Part shown: positions 36,748 through 50,098 of the stretch, in pieces
Position numbering within the stretch: position 1 is the first letter of the stretch
Layout of the letters: each line of letters starts with the position of its first letter
NCBI GenBank assembly: GCA_036852015.1
Contig: JAANDG010000584.1
Location: 1 to 64,000 of the forward strand
Reading direction: 5' to 3'
From: Pelodera strongyloides
Taxonomy: Eukaryota; Nematoda; Chromadorea; Rhabditida; Rhabditidae
Length of the DNA stretch: 64,000 nucleotides
Program-made: the position numbers and the translations under genes
Notes under the pieces: generated by a model
Told to the model about the DNA's origin: nothing
What the model saw: only the letters and a program-made list of their open reading frames with translations
Database searches by the model: none

Positions 36748-36959
36748 TACCCCCACCAATTGAATATCACTACCCCACCATTGAATATGGCTACCCCACC
36801 ATTGAATATGGCTACCCCACCATTGAATATGGCTACCCCACCATTGAATATGGCTACCCCACCATTGAATATGGCTACCCCACCATTGAATATGGCTACC
36901 CCACCATTGAATATGGCTACCCCACCATTGAATATGGCTACCCCACCATTGAATATCAC
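36748..36959. repeat. 21-bp minisatellite, 9 units plus one diverged unit
   Basis: Unit TACCCCACCATTGAATATGG plus C, repeated head to tail from 36771 to 36959. The eight inner junctions are identical; the first (36748-36770) and last units share the variant ATCAC end. Unit length is a multiple of three, so several frames stay open on both strands. Confidence 0.97.
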
Positions 36960-38435
36960 ACACTTTCGTAGGTAGGCACACTTTCGCGAAAATCTGGCGA
37001 AATTCCCACTGGATAGGAATCAGGAAACAGGCTAAAGAAAGAAAGTCAGTCATTTAGCGCCGATTGGTAGTTTGGGTCAAAATTTAGACTTGACTTTCGC
37101 TCACGTTTAATTGTGATGTTCCAGCTGAGCTAGTTTTTTTTTTTCAATTTAAATTGGCATAGTGAACGCACCCATGTTTGGAAACTACAATAAGTTGTCA
37201 TTCTACTTGTACTATTGCTGCCAAGTAAGGAATGCTGCGAAGTTTCACTTTGTACCTAGTGTATTAGTGTCAGTGTAGAAATTGGTTTACTTGCATCGGA
37301 AAGAAAACAGGCTTTCTATATCAATTCTTTACAGTAGATTGTTTTATTACAGTAGAACAGCATTTTTTTACAGTTACAGTAGAATATTAAAATGTGGTAT
37401 ACAATGTAAGTCCTCGGTCCTTGGTCTGATTCTGAGGAGTAAATATTCTGAGGAGTAATCCACCTCTTGTCTGAAATACACCGCACCCGAATTTTTTTTT
37501 TACAAAAATAAATATATAAATAAATGAATCGGATATCAATCTATACATCTAGTAGCAAAATTTTCTATTTTATTTTATTAAAGTAGCTGCGTTATTTTTT
37601 AACAACTACAATGTGTTTTGTATTTGAATTATAGTTTATTTACTATATAGAACATTCATTTTTAAACTCTGTGCATTTGCGAGTTACTGAAAAACGCAGC
37701 CAAATTACCGTAATTCTTCTACAGCGTGGCCGCGTTGCGTGCCATACTAGTACCATACTAGTGATTTTTCAGTACACAACTAGGAGCTTGTTAGTATGCA
37801 TACTAATCCTCCCTGAGGGAGCAGATCAATTTTGCGTTAATACTAGTTGGATGCAAAACATATACTTATTTACAAGTTTGCCCAATAGATCGATGCTGCT
37901 TTACAACTAAACTAGTACTCACTTGATACTAAGTGGCTGGGCTGCGGATAGGTGCCGGGTTTCAGAGTTGTATACCTTACTGTAATTAATAACTGCCAGC
38001 CATACAACGAATAATGAACCAACGAAGCGCGAAGAAATTTTTTTTTCGGCGGCATCGGTTTTCTTTTCTTCTGATGCAATAAAAATATACTTTGATGTAT
38101 GTGTTCTAGTTAGTTCTCCGACTTTTCCACAGCTCCTCCTACCTCTTAGCATTGTTACTCCCCCTAGTGTGACGCGGTGTCGGCCTGCGCTCTTGAAATA
38201 AGTACCGATCATTTATCCTTTGGAAAATACTTCTTTACTCTAGTTCATATCGAAATGAACCTGCATAAAATTATTACTAGTTTGTAGAGGTTGTTCACCT
38301 ATCCCACAAACAAATGCCTTTTGGTGTTCGTTTAATTCCGTTATCGTTCTTTGTCATGAATGCTTCCTTCGGTTTCTAAGTTTCTATTCCAAGTTCCACT
38401 GTTTGTTTTTAATTTTGTTAGCCTTTTCAGCCATA

Positions 38436-41400
38436 ATGCCGGCTCCTGGGGAGGAGGCACCATATACCTTACTCAAAAAGTGTATAGATGAGGGCCGAGT
38501 CGATGTTTTGTGCTCCATTCTGTCACAGCTAAGTACGTGCTTTAAAATTCTGTATATTAATATTTATACGAAGTACATTATCCTATATAGTATATTCGTG
38601 TTGTACCTAAATGATCTATGTGCATTATGCGCATTCTTGCTGGCAAAACTATGTTCTGCCATTAACCTACTTTCCGGCCTGCTATTATCTTGCGTTTGCA
38701 CGCCGTACATTTTTTGTCTACGCGGGAGCGGGATGTGTGTAACTCAGCGTTCGGTGCCGCTCATATCTCTGGATAAAAAAGAAACAGCAACACGTCGGCA
38801 CGTCGCTTTAAACTTTTAGTCATTGTTCATTTTTTTAGAAGGCAAACCGGATTTTCACGATCAAGTGGATGTGATTGTGCACAACGGAGGAACATTACTG
38901 CATCACGCAGTCCAATTAGGTATTTGATGTCTTTTTATGAATTTTATGTTTGTTTTGTTTTAAGTAACAAATATATTCAATTAAAAACCGGCTGTGCTTT
39001 TGATTCTATTGGTTAGAATTAGCCCCTCAATTTTTGCATTACTGGATCTCCGTTGTGTTGGTGCCAACCAGATCTCTGCATTTCATTTACAATATTTACA
39101 TGCTAAATTTTGTTTCTAGATTCACTCGATTCAATCAATGCTCTGCTTGCTAACGGCGTTAACCCGTGCGTGCAAAACGACAATGGAAAGACTGCGTATA
39201 TGGTATGTTTATCATTGTAGTGGAAAATTTCCCGCTGACGAATAATAACGCTTACTGCGAATATTTTTCGAAAATACGTGTTAAATACAATTTAATTTTA
39301 ATTTTTTTCAGACATGCCAGTCTGATGCTGCAAAGAACGCTTTTGTTCAGGAGTTGATGCGAGCGATCACTATTAGCAGGTTTGTTATTCATTATTTCAG
39401 CAAACGAGAATAATTATTTCGTATGGATAGTAACTCGTCCCTCATGATGCCTTGCTACCTCTATGATTCCCTCTCAATTTACATTTTTAATTTCTGTGTT
39501 TATTATTATGGCCGCTTAGGAATACTTCTGTTCTGAGCATTAGACGAACTGTTTTATATGAGTTGTTAGACTGCTCGTGATCGAAGAATCTTGGTATTTA
39601 TATAATTCAATTAATTATTTGTATTCGTTACAAAGTAAGCTCTTTCAGCAACGGAAGAGTTTGTCAGCTTATTTCCGCCGGAGTTCCCGTGGATTCAGTT
39701 GATACTCCGTCATCAAGGAATACCCTTTTAAACTGGGCTGCCGACTTTAGCACGGTTGATATTGTTCGGTATGGATAATAATGTAATGCTATCTACTATC
39801 CTATTATTACTTGTATTACATCATCCTTCGTCCATTTCTTTATGTTGCATTCCATTCACCATGGTCAGGAAGCGTGAATCTAATATGTTGGGGGTTAATT
39901 GAACAATTGACGTTCTTTTTAATCCGTACCATTTTATATTTGTTTCAGGACACTTTGTGACTCGGGAGCCACCATTGACCTCGCAAACGCCAAGGGTGAG
40001 ACTCCTCTAATGGCCGCCGTGAAAAGAGGAGACGAAGCGATCGTTCGCCAACTTCTGCAAAATGGAGCCGATCCGCACAAGAAGAATAATAAGGTAGAAA
40101 TAGCCTAATATCGTTGTTTTTATATAATAAGGTTTTCTTTTAAGCGTTGCAGTCGACTGGGACTGACTCGACTCACTGTTGTTTTGGAATGTGCAATTAG
40201 TATGTAAATGATGCATGCAATTAGTGGTGTAACTGAATGAGGTGGAATAGCATGTTTATGATGCAGAGAATATTCTCTACTTGGTCCATTTTTATTTGGT
40301 AACTTTGGTTATGTGACTTAATTCAGGGCGAGGACTCGTTTTCTATAGCAAGTGCAAAGGGCGGAGCTCTTGTTCCACTTCTCAGCATGGACACGTGAGT
40401 ACATTTGAATTTTACGCCGCTATCTATCTTCTGCACTTGCGAGCATTTCTTTCATATTTGATATTTCCAAGTTCCGAACGATTATATGACTGAAACAGAT
40501 GATGTGTTCCCACTGTTGAATTATTTTGCTCCTGAAACATTTTCTTTTGTGTGTAATGGCCTGTCCATGTTTGCGATTCGCATTTGCGAAAATGACAAAT
40601 GCCTGTCCATGTTCGCGCCATTTTACGTAAATGTCAAATGCCTACCGTAACGGTAACCCATGCGAATGACGCGTTTGACATGGTCCCGTAACGAAAGTGT
40701 ATCAGATCCGTACTATTTGAAATAGATCCGTACTATTTTGAAATAGATCCGTACTATTTTGAAATAGATCCGTACTAGATTCAAAATCGCTGCGGGACCT
40801 TGTCATTTACGTTGACTCGAACATGGACAGGCATTTGTCATTTTCGCAAGTGCGAATCGCATACATGTGCAGGCCATTACGGCAACTTTTCTGAAAGAGA
40901 GGAAGTGAGATCATGTTATATGTAGCTAAACATTCGTTTGTCAAATCAAAAATTCTTTCGCTAAGTTATGCGGTGTTCAACGATCAGCTATCTCATTTTC
41001 GTTGCCGAACCCTATTGGATTCGCCATTTATTGTTTTTGTTTTGTTTCACTGTTGTGCTTCTTGTTGTACAGGTATATCATTGTACCTTCTTATTATGTT
41101 TTTCGCTTTAGAGTGACACGCGAAGTGCGTCGGACGGTTTCCGTGGAATCGTTGGAATATGACAGAGCGTCGATTATTAGTTGTGAGACGACGACGGCCA
41201 ATTTGTTTGACAAGTCTGTTTTGTTTTTCTAATGTTGTAGAATTTCAAGTACCGGGATACCTTTAGTTGTTCAATTATTTTTTACTATTTCCTTTGCAAA
41301 CTTAGTTGGCTTTCATCAAACAGCCCGTTTTCTTATTTCATATTTCACCCTAATTCTGTTTTGTCTTTTTCGTTTTACGTATGTGTGACGCTTTTTCTTG

Positions 41401-44400
41401 GATAACGTAGAGCAAATCATTCCTACTTACACATTTTGTTCAGTCAGACAAGAATACCCAACATTCTTTTTTTTTGCAGAAGTTCTTTGTATGCGTCGGG
41501 CAAACCCGAGTCGTGGACTGATTTACTATGGCCCCAACCGAAAATGATCCGGATTTATTCTGCACAGAGGCCTTTTCAACTTCCCAAAGATGCGAGGTTG
41601 GTTTAACGTTTTACTTTTACCTTATTAGTCGGAGAAGAGTATTATAGTTGGGGCCTCATGCCTTTTATGTTACATCCTCAAGATTCCTTTTGGCTTGACA
41701 GAACATGTTTTTATGCTCGGTTGATAAAAAATTAGACCAATATGTAATCAACGTATAGTTTAGAGATTTGGAGAATTGGACTTCCAAAGTTGAGGTACAA
41801 GACTGTTCTTTGTATTTTTTCTTTCAATCGTTAATTCATATACATTTAGACTGAAGATCTACTTTGACGATGCTTCAAACGGTTGTCCCCGGCAAATGAT
41901 GCAGGCAATTCAGATTAGCGCCCCACTACTCAGTTCAATCGATATTGGATTGGAGTATCGAGGACATAAGGTAGACTGGTAGACTTGTCGTTATTTTGAA
42001 TTTGAATACTATGTCTTTCACTTGTTGAGAACAGTATGTTTGTCGCAATGTTTCGTAGCATTCGTAAAATGTATATTCTTCCGGAAGCTTTGTTTTCTTT
42101 CTTAGACATGTGCCCAAGGAAATGGGAAAAATTAAAAATTAACTGTTGTAGCGGTAGCAATTCCAGTCTGATACTGGACTGGGGTAAACAGACGCAAGTT
42201 AAACTTTTTCACGGAACATCGAGCTACGTCAAAGAGAAACCATCACATCCGAAAGTATTCTATGATTCATCTCAGTTCGTGACTATATCATCTGTGTTTT
42301 ATCAGACTGCCGACCACGAGTCATCTCCATTGGATGGAAAAGTCACGTGTGGAGTATTTAACGATGGCCGTCCTCAGGGAAGCTATTGCCTGAGCATTGA
42401 GCACAGCGGTGTGGAAATACAGGTGAATACTTGAGATTGTGATGTGTTTATCATTTTTATATAATGGATAAAGCATAAATTTATAGTGTTTTCTTTAGAA
42501 CACATTGTTCCTGTGACGTTTATTTGTATTTTGCTCATTTGATCCTGTGTTTAGGCGACTGATTACGCCGGAATCCGCTATGCGTTTGCAACTTTTGTGC
42601 AGATCCTTCGCTTGCACAAGTCAGTTGCTTTATTTTGGTTTTGTACTGTGTTGGCGTTTTGTTACAAAGTGGAGATCAATTGCTATGCTTACAGTTAGTG
42701 GATGATTAGATAATTTGGATATTGGTCATATGTTAGTTCGAATGAGTCTAACGCCAATTTAGATATGCCGCTCGTCACTCTCACTCTACTAATGGGCATA
42801 TGAATGGAAACGCGAGAAATGGTTCAAATGGTGTTTCTGGAAGTGAAAGCGATGAAGAGTGAGTGCATTGTCTATTTGGGTTTATTTTTTGAAAAGAGTG
42901 GTGGGTGACGTATGTCCGCGCTCGTATTTACTAATCCAGACTCCCACACTCCCAGACAAACCCTAGTTCGGAGTTCGGACTAAGTCCGTGACAACTTTGA
43001 ACGTACCGTAGTAAAAATTTCATTTGCTTACGTCCGCTCTTTGCATTGCTAATTGCTTCAGAATTACGAATTTAGTGTAAACTTTGTTTCCACAAAAAAA
43101 AACGCGCATGAATCTGTGAAGCATACTAGTGTGAATTAGTTCATTTTGAAAATGTTTTAACCGATATCTTTCTTTCCAGGCTCTCGCTCTCGGGTATTGA
43201 TCTTCCGGGCATTCTTGTCAATGGTGATATTCCCCATATGGTGGTGAGAGATCAGCCGGATAGAACATTCAGGGCCATCTATCAAGACTTTAGTGGATGC
43301 AGAATTTTGAATACTGAAACGGTTAGTTCGCTGGTGCACTAGAAAGGTTTAAGTTTAAATTAGGAATTCTAAAGTTAGGCTCTCAAACCCAGTGAAATAT
43401 GGTACCGGTGCACTCTCTCTCTTGTGCGAATACACGCATTGGGGTGTAGGTTCTAAAATGTTACGAACTGAAACGGATTGTTATAAGTTGTAAGTTGTAT
43501 GTATTCCGCTTCACTTCAGATTCTTCAACTGGCCACCCGTCTCAGTTACTGCAAGGCGAACTATCTCTTTGTTAACTTTGAGGTTTGTTGATACATTTTT
43601 TATGTTGTGTTTGTTGTATTTTTATTTCCAGCTAGAAATATATTTTATTTCAGCCCCTCACCCGAATGCCAAACTGTTTGGTTTATCTTACTTTTTCTGT
43701 TTGTATGTACTATGTACCGTATATAAACGTAAATTAATTTCTATTCAGGTTCGCACCACCGATCGATATCAACTACCGTACACGAATCGGGATTTGTTCC
43801 ATATTATGCAAGTGTGCGATGAGTTGTTCATAAAGGTATGTGTTTTAATTATTTAGTCGTTTATGTAATTGGTAGTGTGGTGATTTTCTATACTTGATGT
43901 TTCATTCAAGATTCATATAGGAAGTCCAATGTGCGTGTGTGTTAGTTACGCTACGGCTACTCTAGTCCATGGTTCACTATATACACGTGTGTACTAATGA
44001 TGATCGTCTGAATTAAACTACCCTTTTGTTGTGGCTCGTACCATCCCCTTCAGTCAGGCATTTAGTAGTTTTGGCTATTATTCGGCCATTTGTGCGCCCC
44101 AAAATTGGCAAACAAATTATACTGCATATTGGAATGCATGAATGGGATATTATTACAATTGCGCTGCCCGCAAGTGGGACAACGGACAAAGGATGTTTTG
44201 ATTGTGAGATAATTTGTTCAGCTCGTCCCTTCATTGGACCTTCAGTCCAATTACATTGAACCTCTGGCCGCTCGACAGATTATTGATCATTTCTTGGACG
44301 ATTTCCCTCTGAGCAAAACGGCTCACTTTGGACCTAATCTTGCGAGCATTCTGGTAAATTATTAACTTATAAAATGGAGTTTGGTGTACTGAAGCGAGCG

Positions 44401-47400
44401 GCGGGTCTCGTCGATAACACATTATTCATGCAGATTTTCTTATAACTTTATTTGTATATTCCTATTTATTTCCTTACATAAATTTTCTTTTATGGACAAC
44501 ACTATAGTGACAAGTATGAAGTATAGCAGTTTGTTTCGTAGTTTCAGTAAGGATGAATAATTCCAATGTACTTTGTTATATCTTTATGTTCAGATAGCTC
44601 ATCGCCCAGTGTTGGCCGCAGTTCAACGACGGGTTCATCAGATATTCCTCTCTGTTAATGTGGACGAGAAGAATGCAGCACTGGTTGGTCTTTTCATTTT
44701 TTAGGATTTTGCATTTTTTTTACTGTCAGTTTAAGGGAGTAACCAGTTATGTGGCTTCTGCGTGCTGTACGTAAAAGTTGCCTTTTTTTCTATACTCGAT
44801 CATTTCAGTTGTCAAAAGTGCCACCGTTTGTGACAATTTGCGTGGAAGGAAAATTCCCGTTTGATGTCGAAAAACTGCTGTCACCGAGAGTATCCGTTGT
44901 GCTGAAGGTATTTATTAGCGTTTTTCTTTTGAGTGTATTTTAGCTGTTTGTGATTTTAGCGATGTAGTAAAACTAAAACGCTGAAGTAGAAAGTGAATGG
45001 ACGTATGCGTATGTATTTATTTACTGTTGAGTTTGAAATTGAATTGAGAATGTGGATCTTCGCGTTGTGCGTAACCTATTCCTCTTCTACAACTGGTTAT
45101 TGGTGTATCACATCTAGAAGTTTTGTCTCACTGCTTCTGTTCTGAATGTGAAATATGTATTTAGTTTTACTATTTACATTTTTTACAGAGCTGTGAATGA
45201 GCCAATGAGCTTGTTATTCTTCAAGTTCGTCTTTTATGCCAAGAAACTGTTTATTATTTTAAAAAGTGCTCATTCCTTCTCTTTCTTTAGTTCTCAACTG
45301 GAGATGATGGATATCTATGTGCCGCTCCCGATTCAACGGCCAAAAAGTCCCTTCTTGCTGCTAAGTTGGGAGAAAAGAGCCAGATTATCGGTGGGTTGCT
45401 TCGGTTTTAATTATTAGAATGCTAGATGACTTGTTATTTCCCTTATATATTGGAGTTGCTGAGTTATTTACATTCATGGTTCGGTATAATGATGCTAAAG
45501 TCAACAATAAACGCATTTGGATAGGATTGGCTCCTTCCGGAGGCGATTGCTAATTTATATAAAAAAAACTTTCGACCGTATCAGTGATGTATTGTTGGCC
45601 GCTGGGTGTAGCTACCATTTATGTATGGAATTTATCCTCTGTTACTGATAACTGGTTATTAGCTAGTAAGCTAGGTGAGTATCGGTTCTCGGTTCCTTTA
45701 TTAGCGGGTTAGCGCGAAGTACAAAGTTCTATGTCCTAAGTCCTAACGTAACGTAGTTTGGGTTTTTAGGAAATATGGTATGCGACCTGTCTACGGGCTG
45801 TGAGATCGTGCCCCCCTCGCTCTCGTTTATGCCGTTGATCGCTGCAGTTGGAGTTGGATGGAATTTGCATGTAAGTTGTTGTGCGTGAATATTATATGTC
45901 ATATTTTGTACAAACTGCGAACTACCCGAACATATTTTTGGGTAGATCGATAGATGTGAATGAGGCAACCCACCTCATATGTGTTTTCAACTCATCTGTG
46001 TGTGAATCTGAATACCACTATATTCAGACATACAATCAGCGCACATCAGCGCATGTGGCATCTGTGTGGTCGTGATTTATATATGATATGGTACATAGTT
46101 CTCATATGTACTATATGTACGGCGCCATCACGAGTATTCATTGTTTCGCAGTATCGAAATAAATTAGTGATGTATTTCCGCAAGTAGGTGGAGCCGTGTG
46201 CATGTAATACACGCCGAGTTTTTCTCCTCTTCAGTAATGTTGCAGCACGCGCGTTGTTTATGCACTCTTTGTCTAGGTTTGTATTTTTACGGCGTCTACG
46301 GCTAAGATAAAGATTTTATTTACTACCTTTAAAAATCATTTCGCTTGCAGGTCGACATGCGCAAGTTTGCCTTTTTGCTTCCACACATTGCTGCACATCA
46401 TATACTCCTCGATGGGTAGGTTATTTTAGTTTGATCATCTATTTAGTATTTGTTCCGTCGGACAGCTACATCTCCATGGTTGTTATCTCAAAAGATTGTA
46501 AAAGCGCTGTGTTTCTGACAGTTTTGAAGTATTCACTATTTCTACAGGGTGCAGTAACATCTGTCAAGCATTTCACCCAACACATTTATTTATTATTTGC
46601 GGCTGTGAGTAATTAGTGTGTGAAAATCAACATAGTTTTTGGTATGCAAAGAAAAATTGTGTGACGTTGGATTCGGAATCTTTTAATTGGTATGTATTAT
46701 TCTAATTCCAGTGACATGTCAGCCTTGTTCGAGCAGGCGGCGACTCTTGGAAAAGTGGAGCATGTCTTGACCAGGTATATTATTTCCAGACTTTTTTTTT
46801 ACCCAGGTTTGTTCCCAGTTTTAATTCTGATGATGGCTGGAGGCTGACATATTGACGAATAAACGCATAAGAGCACATCAATCACATGAGTTGTCAATTT
46901 TTGAGATTTATGCTCGTAACATCTGAGGCCATATTCACCGCTCCGATTCCCTCGGGGAAATATTCCCTGGGGACAGAAAACAGCATTCTAATGTGAGACA
47001 CGCAGAGAAAAAGACGGGGAATTCCCCATGGGGAATTGAGTGGTGAATATGGCCTCTGAACACGGAACAACTTACAACTTCGACAATCGATTATTATTAG
47101 AACCATGCAAATGCATCACCCGCGCAGCCACAATAGGCTACTTTAGCAAACTGATGTTGCAGTGTCAAGATATAAGCAAGTGCAAGTGGTAAATGCAACA
47201 AATTAGATATTCCTTGGGTATTAGATATTTCATTATTCCACGTGTTATATACTTGATGTAGCCAGGTTGTATTTATTTGTCTCAAAACAGATAAATTGGT
47301 CCTTATGTGTTAATGTGTTGGTGTTTAGATACAGCAGTGGAACATGGCGACCGGCACCCCAGTCCCCGGAGCCTGATTCGCTTAGCGGAGACGTGAGTTT

Positions 47401-48924
47401 TGGGTTTTGTTGCGTTTTTTTAAATATATATAATTCGTATAATTTCCTGATTATATGATGTTTGTTGTGGTGGATTTTATGCGTTACGATGTGCCTCATG
47501 TCGCAGGTGTCGGTTTTACAAGAACTAGACAACATGATGTGTGCTTAAGGAAACAGTATATTTTTTGTTTGAAATAACACTGCTACTTACGCTGTAAGTA
47601 TCTAATTTTTAGCGTATTTTTTTTTTGGAAATACATTTGTTTCAGGTATACGGTTTCGGCTTGAACAAGAAGACACCTATTTCTGTGTTTGTCGAGATTA
47701 TCTTAAACCCTGAGAATCTAATTTTGGACCGGCTGACTCCGGTTATATTTAAGGTAAGCCAAGTCCGCCACATAGCCGTTATGTACTGGTATCTTATTTG
47801 AACCTAGATATGTTATATGTATTGTGTTGGTGATATGTCAAATGTTTAGGGCTGTATGGATATGGATGGTTCGGATTTTTGTTTGTTCAGTTTCAGTTCG
47901 AAAGTTCGAATTTGCTTTCCTTTGGAGTTGGTTAACGGGTCACAAGGCACAAGAGCAAGACCTGGGTGTATACCAATGTCTTATGTTTTCAGAAGGCTCG
48001 TATCGAACTGCGTCGCAGTCTGAAGGCATTGGATGATGCTCGCAAACTTCTTCCATATAATTTTGAACTGGCGCTTGTTTTGGCCGAGATCAAGCTGGTC
48101 ACAGAATTGATGGTTTTGGCGTGCAGGTAAATTGTCGTGAATTTTTTATTATTATTCTACCTTTACGGTATATGAGCCATTGCAGTCAATAGTATTAGTA
48201 TATAGTATATACTGTAGTATATACTACGGTATATACTACAGTATATACTGTAGTATGTAGTCTGTAATCGGCTACACAGCAATATCAATAGTAAGTGGCT
48301 GATTGTAAATTTACCTTGTCATTGTCAATATAAAGTTTCAGACTCGGACAAAGTTTGACCATGCTCGGTTTGAATAATAACAACAATTCATCGGCCGCTG
48401 ATAGAAAGATGTCAGTTAGGAGCATTGATGGTGTACCTTATACACCGGGAAGGGTCGGAGTCGGGCACCTGCCCCTGACTGTGAGGACCGATTTGGCGAA
48501 CAGGTATTATATTATATTTTATCCCCAAGCAAGTAGAGCAAATCGAAGGAATTATTGCGACAGGGTGTATATGTATGTGTACGTTCGTGTTGCATACGGT
48601 ACCCAGGATTTGTGCATTGGTATTCTTCTTACGTGGGATATACGATTTGAGATAGCGATTTTTCAAACGGGAATGTGAGCATGCCGTGCAGTGCATGACG
48701 GGTTCCTTTGCTGGACGATTTTATTTCTTCATCATTCCCTGTTTTATATAAGCTATGATAATGCGAACCGTTCCAGCCTTTTGGAAATCCGTTCTCAATT
48801 CCAACATGTCTGGCTGTCGAGGAGTATTGCGAGTACACTTCCTAATGCCCTCAAAATCTTCGATAACCTATTCCGTGCGCTTCTCCCTCCGGATCTACAG
48901 GAAATGGGCAAGCAACTACTGTAG
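38436..48924 (+). CDS. Ankyrin-repeat protein with degenerate GH20 hexosaminidase-like region
   Basis: Exons 38436-38532, 38839-38919, 39120-39202, 39312-39379, 39649-39768, 39949-40093, 40327-40394, 41112-41213, 41480-41596, 41850-41978, 42059-42422, 42555-42619, 42763-42858, 43180-43321, 43520-43582, 43749-43835, 44222-44353, 44594-44683, 44809-44907, 45291-45390, 45770-45870, 46351-46415, 46712-46774, 47329-47392, 47646-47753, 47993-48126, 48342-48503, 48753-48924 close in frame at 1038 aa. Residues about 30-220: ankyrin repeats (GGTLLHHAVQ, KGETPLMAAVKRGDE, NGADPHKKNNK). No signal peptide. Residues about 430-480: ATDYAGIRYAFATFVQILR, typical of the domain before the GH20 barrel; then a Ser/Asn/Glu linker (about 480-515). 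From about 525: IPHMVVRDQPDRTFRAIYQD, the first barrel strand pattern of GH20. Where GH20 enzymes have HxGxDE, this protein has AHFGPN (643-648), so the catalytic acid pair is missing and hydrolase activity is unlikely. Exon 42059 could instead start at 42035. I do not recognise a named orthologue. Confidence 0.85.
40553..40880. mobile_element. MITE family H with internal minisatellite
   Basis: TIRs of about 65 bp: left GTAATGGCCTGTCCATGTTT at 40553, inverse ending at 40880. The arm itself contains a repeat of CCTGTCCATGTTCG. The centre holds 3.5 copies of a 21-bp unit starting AGATCCGTACTATTTTGAAA (40704-40777). It lies in the ankyrin/GH20 gene intron 40395-41111. Confidence 0.85.
46924..47056. 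mobile_element. MITE family G, copy 1
   Basis: Ends GAGGCCATATTCACCGCTCC and its inverse (GGTGAATATGGCCTC). The interior has CCCTCGGGG and CCCCATGGGG palindromes. It lies in intron 46775-47328. Confidence 0.78.
48204..48258. repeat. AGTATATACT palindrome cluster
   Basis: Alternating AGTATATACTGT and AGTATATACTAC units form several overlapping perfect palindromes in intron 48127-48341. Confidence 0.85.
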
Positions 48925-50098
48925 ACGGACAGTTACAGTGTGGGAGTATGGTAAAGACGAATTTGCCACTGAATGCGTTTTGTACTACAGTGCAAGTTGA
49001 AACGTGAGTCACATTTTTAAATTTTATTGTTCTGTTCAGATTTCCCATTTTACCCTTGTACGATGTAGTTGTTAGCATGAAAATGTAAATATAATTTATT
49101 GTAGTCTAGACCGCATTTTCTCTGTGTACTTGTGATAATAATTATATGGAGATATTATAGCTTTACCTTAATCGCAATTGCAGCTGTTTAATTTATTTTT
49201 GAGTAATGCCCATTTCTTTGCGAAGTTATGACGTTATTATATGTTAATTTTTAAAGCGGTATGGCAATGGCACGTGGCTTTGAAATATGCCCAATTTTAT
49301 ATGCAAATGGTAATTATGTTCCATTTCGTGCCGGGAATGCACAGTATAAATACAGTACGTTTCAAAGCGTGTGCCATACCTCTTGAATATTTTTTTTTGG
49401 CTTTTTTCGTTACGGTCATTGACTATACTTCTTTTGCAAAGAATGTAGTTTAAATACGTGATAACTCGCCCAAATTTCGCTTCGCTTCTGCTTTTTTGCT
49501 TGAATTTCACTAGTGCCTAATTCAACTCAAAATGTGATATTTGTGTTTCAGGAGTCATTTATTTCACAATTTTTTTCTCTTCATTATTGGGTTACGGTAA
49601 TTGTACAATTGTAGTTTAGAAACCAGTAGAATCCTGGACCCAGTATTCATCAAGTGCACTTGTAGTCGACCAATTCACGTCAAAAGGAAATTAGGTTTAT
49701 TTTTCCGTTTAATATTTTTCCTTCTGTCGTAACTGTAGTAAATCTTTCCTGGACCTTCTTCTGCTATTTTATCATTTCTAGTGCAAATATCTTTCTGTCT
49801 GTGATATTTTTTGTAAGAATTGAGCTATTATATTGAGTAGATACATCGACAGTTTATTTTCTTGAAAATTATTGGTATAGTCGGCTTTGGGAATTTTAGT
49901 GGGGGAAGTATGTGTGTTTTCTTAATAATAAAGTTTTTTTGGGAATACTGTGCTCATGCTGGATATCGATTATGTCAAGTCAATTAAATACATCCTTTTT
50001 TATCATATTATTGCGGTTTTCTGATTTGAATTGTTGTGTTTATTATTGATTTATTAATATTTATTACTTTAGCTCCGTTGCTTACTTGGAAAAGGAAA
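48925..50098. other. Ankyrin/GH20-EIF3K intergenic region
   Basis: It contains family D copy 2 and AT-rich DNA. AATAAA at 49927-49932 is a possible late poly(A) signal. A TTACTTTAG acceptor ends at 50071, just 27 bp before the EIF3K ATG. Confidence 0.5.
49251..49385. mobile_element. MITE family D, copy 2
   Basis: Left TTAAAGCGGTATGGCAATGG, then CACGTGGCTTTGAAA. Right, read inverted, AAGAGGTATGGCACACGCTT then TGAAACG. Diverged TIRs. Confidence 0.65.

Larger units (their letters stand above)
35459..38435. other. Lipase-ankyrin/GH20 intergenic region
   Basis: This is a probable shared 5' region: the two flanking genes diverge. It contains a family D-like element, a 21-bp minisatellite and AT-rich DNA with several CATACTAGT repeats near 37740-37920. 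No supported coding exon was found. Confidence 0.5.

Noticed and set aside
36748..36959. CRISPR-like array
   Set aside because: Units are contiguous 21-bp repeats without unique spacers, in a eukaryotic genome.
36708..36975. Long open frames encoding YPTIEYG or NGGVAIF repeats on both strands
   Set aside because: They are the translation of a 21-bp minisatellite; no start context, splice sites or homologue.
42035..42058. Alternative acceptor for exon 42059 (at 42034)
   Set aside because: Also in frame, but it leaves a 56-bp intron and adds non-conserved residues; kept only as an alternative.
44026..44259. Plus-strand open frame in the ankyrin/GH20 gene, before exon 44222
   Set aside because: It overlaps an intron and reads in a different frame from the exon; the spliced model is in frame without it.
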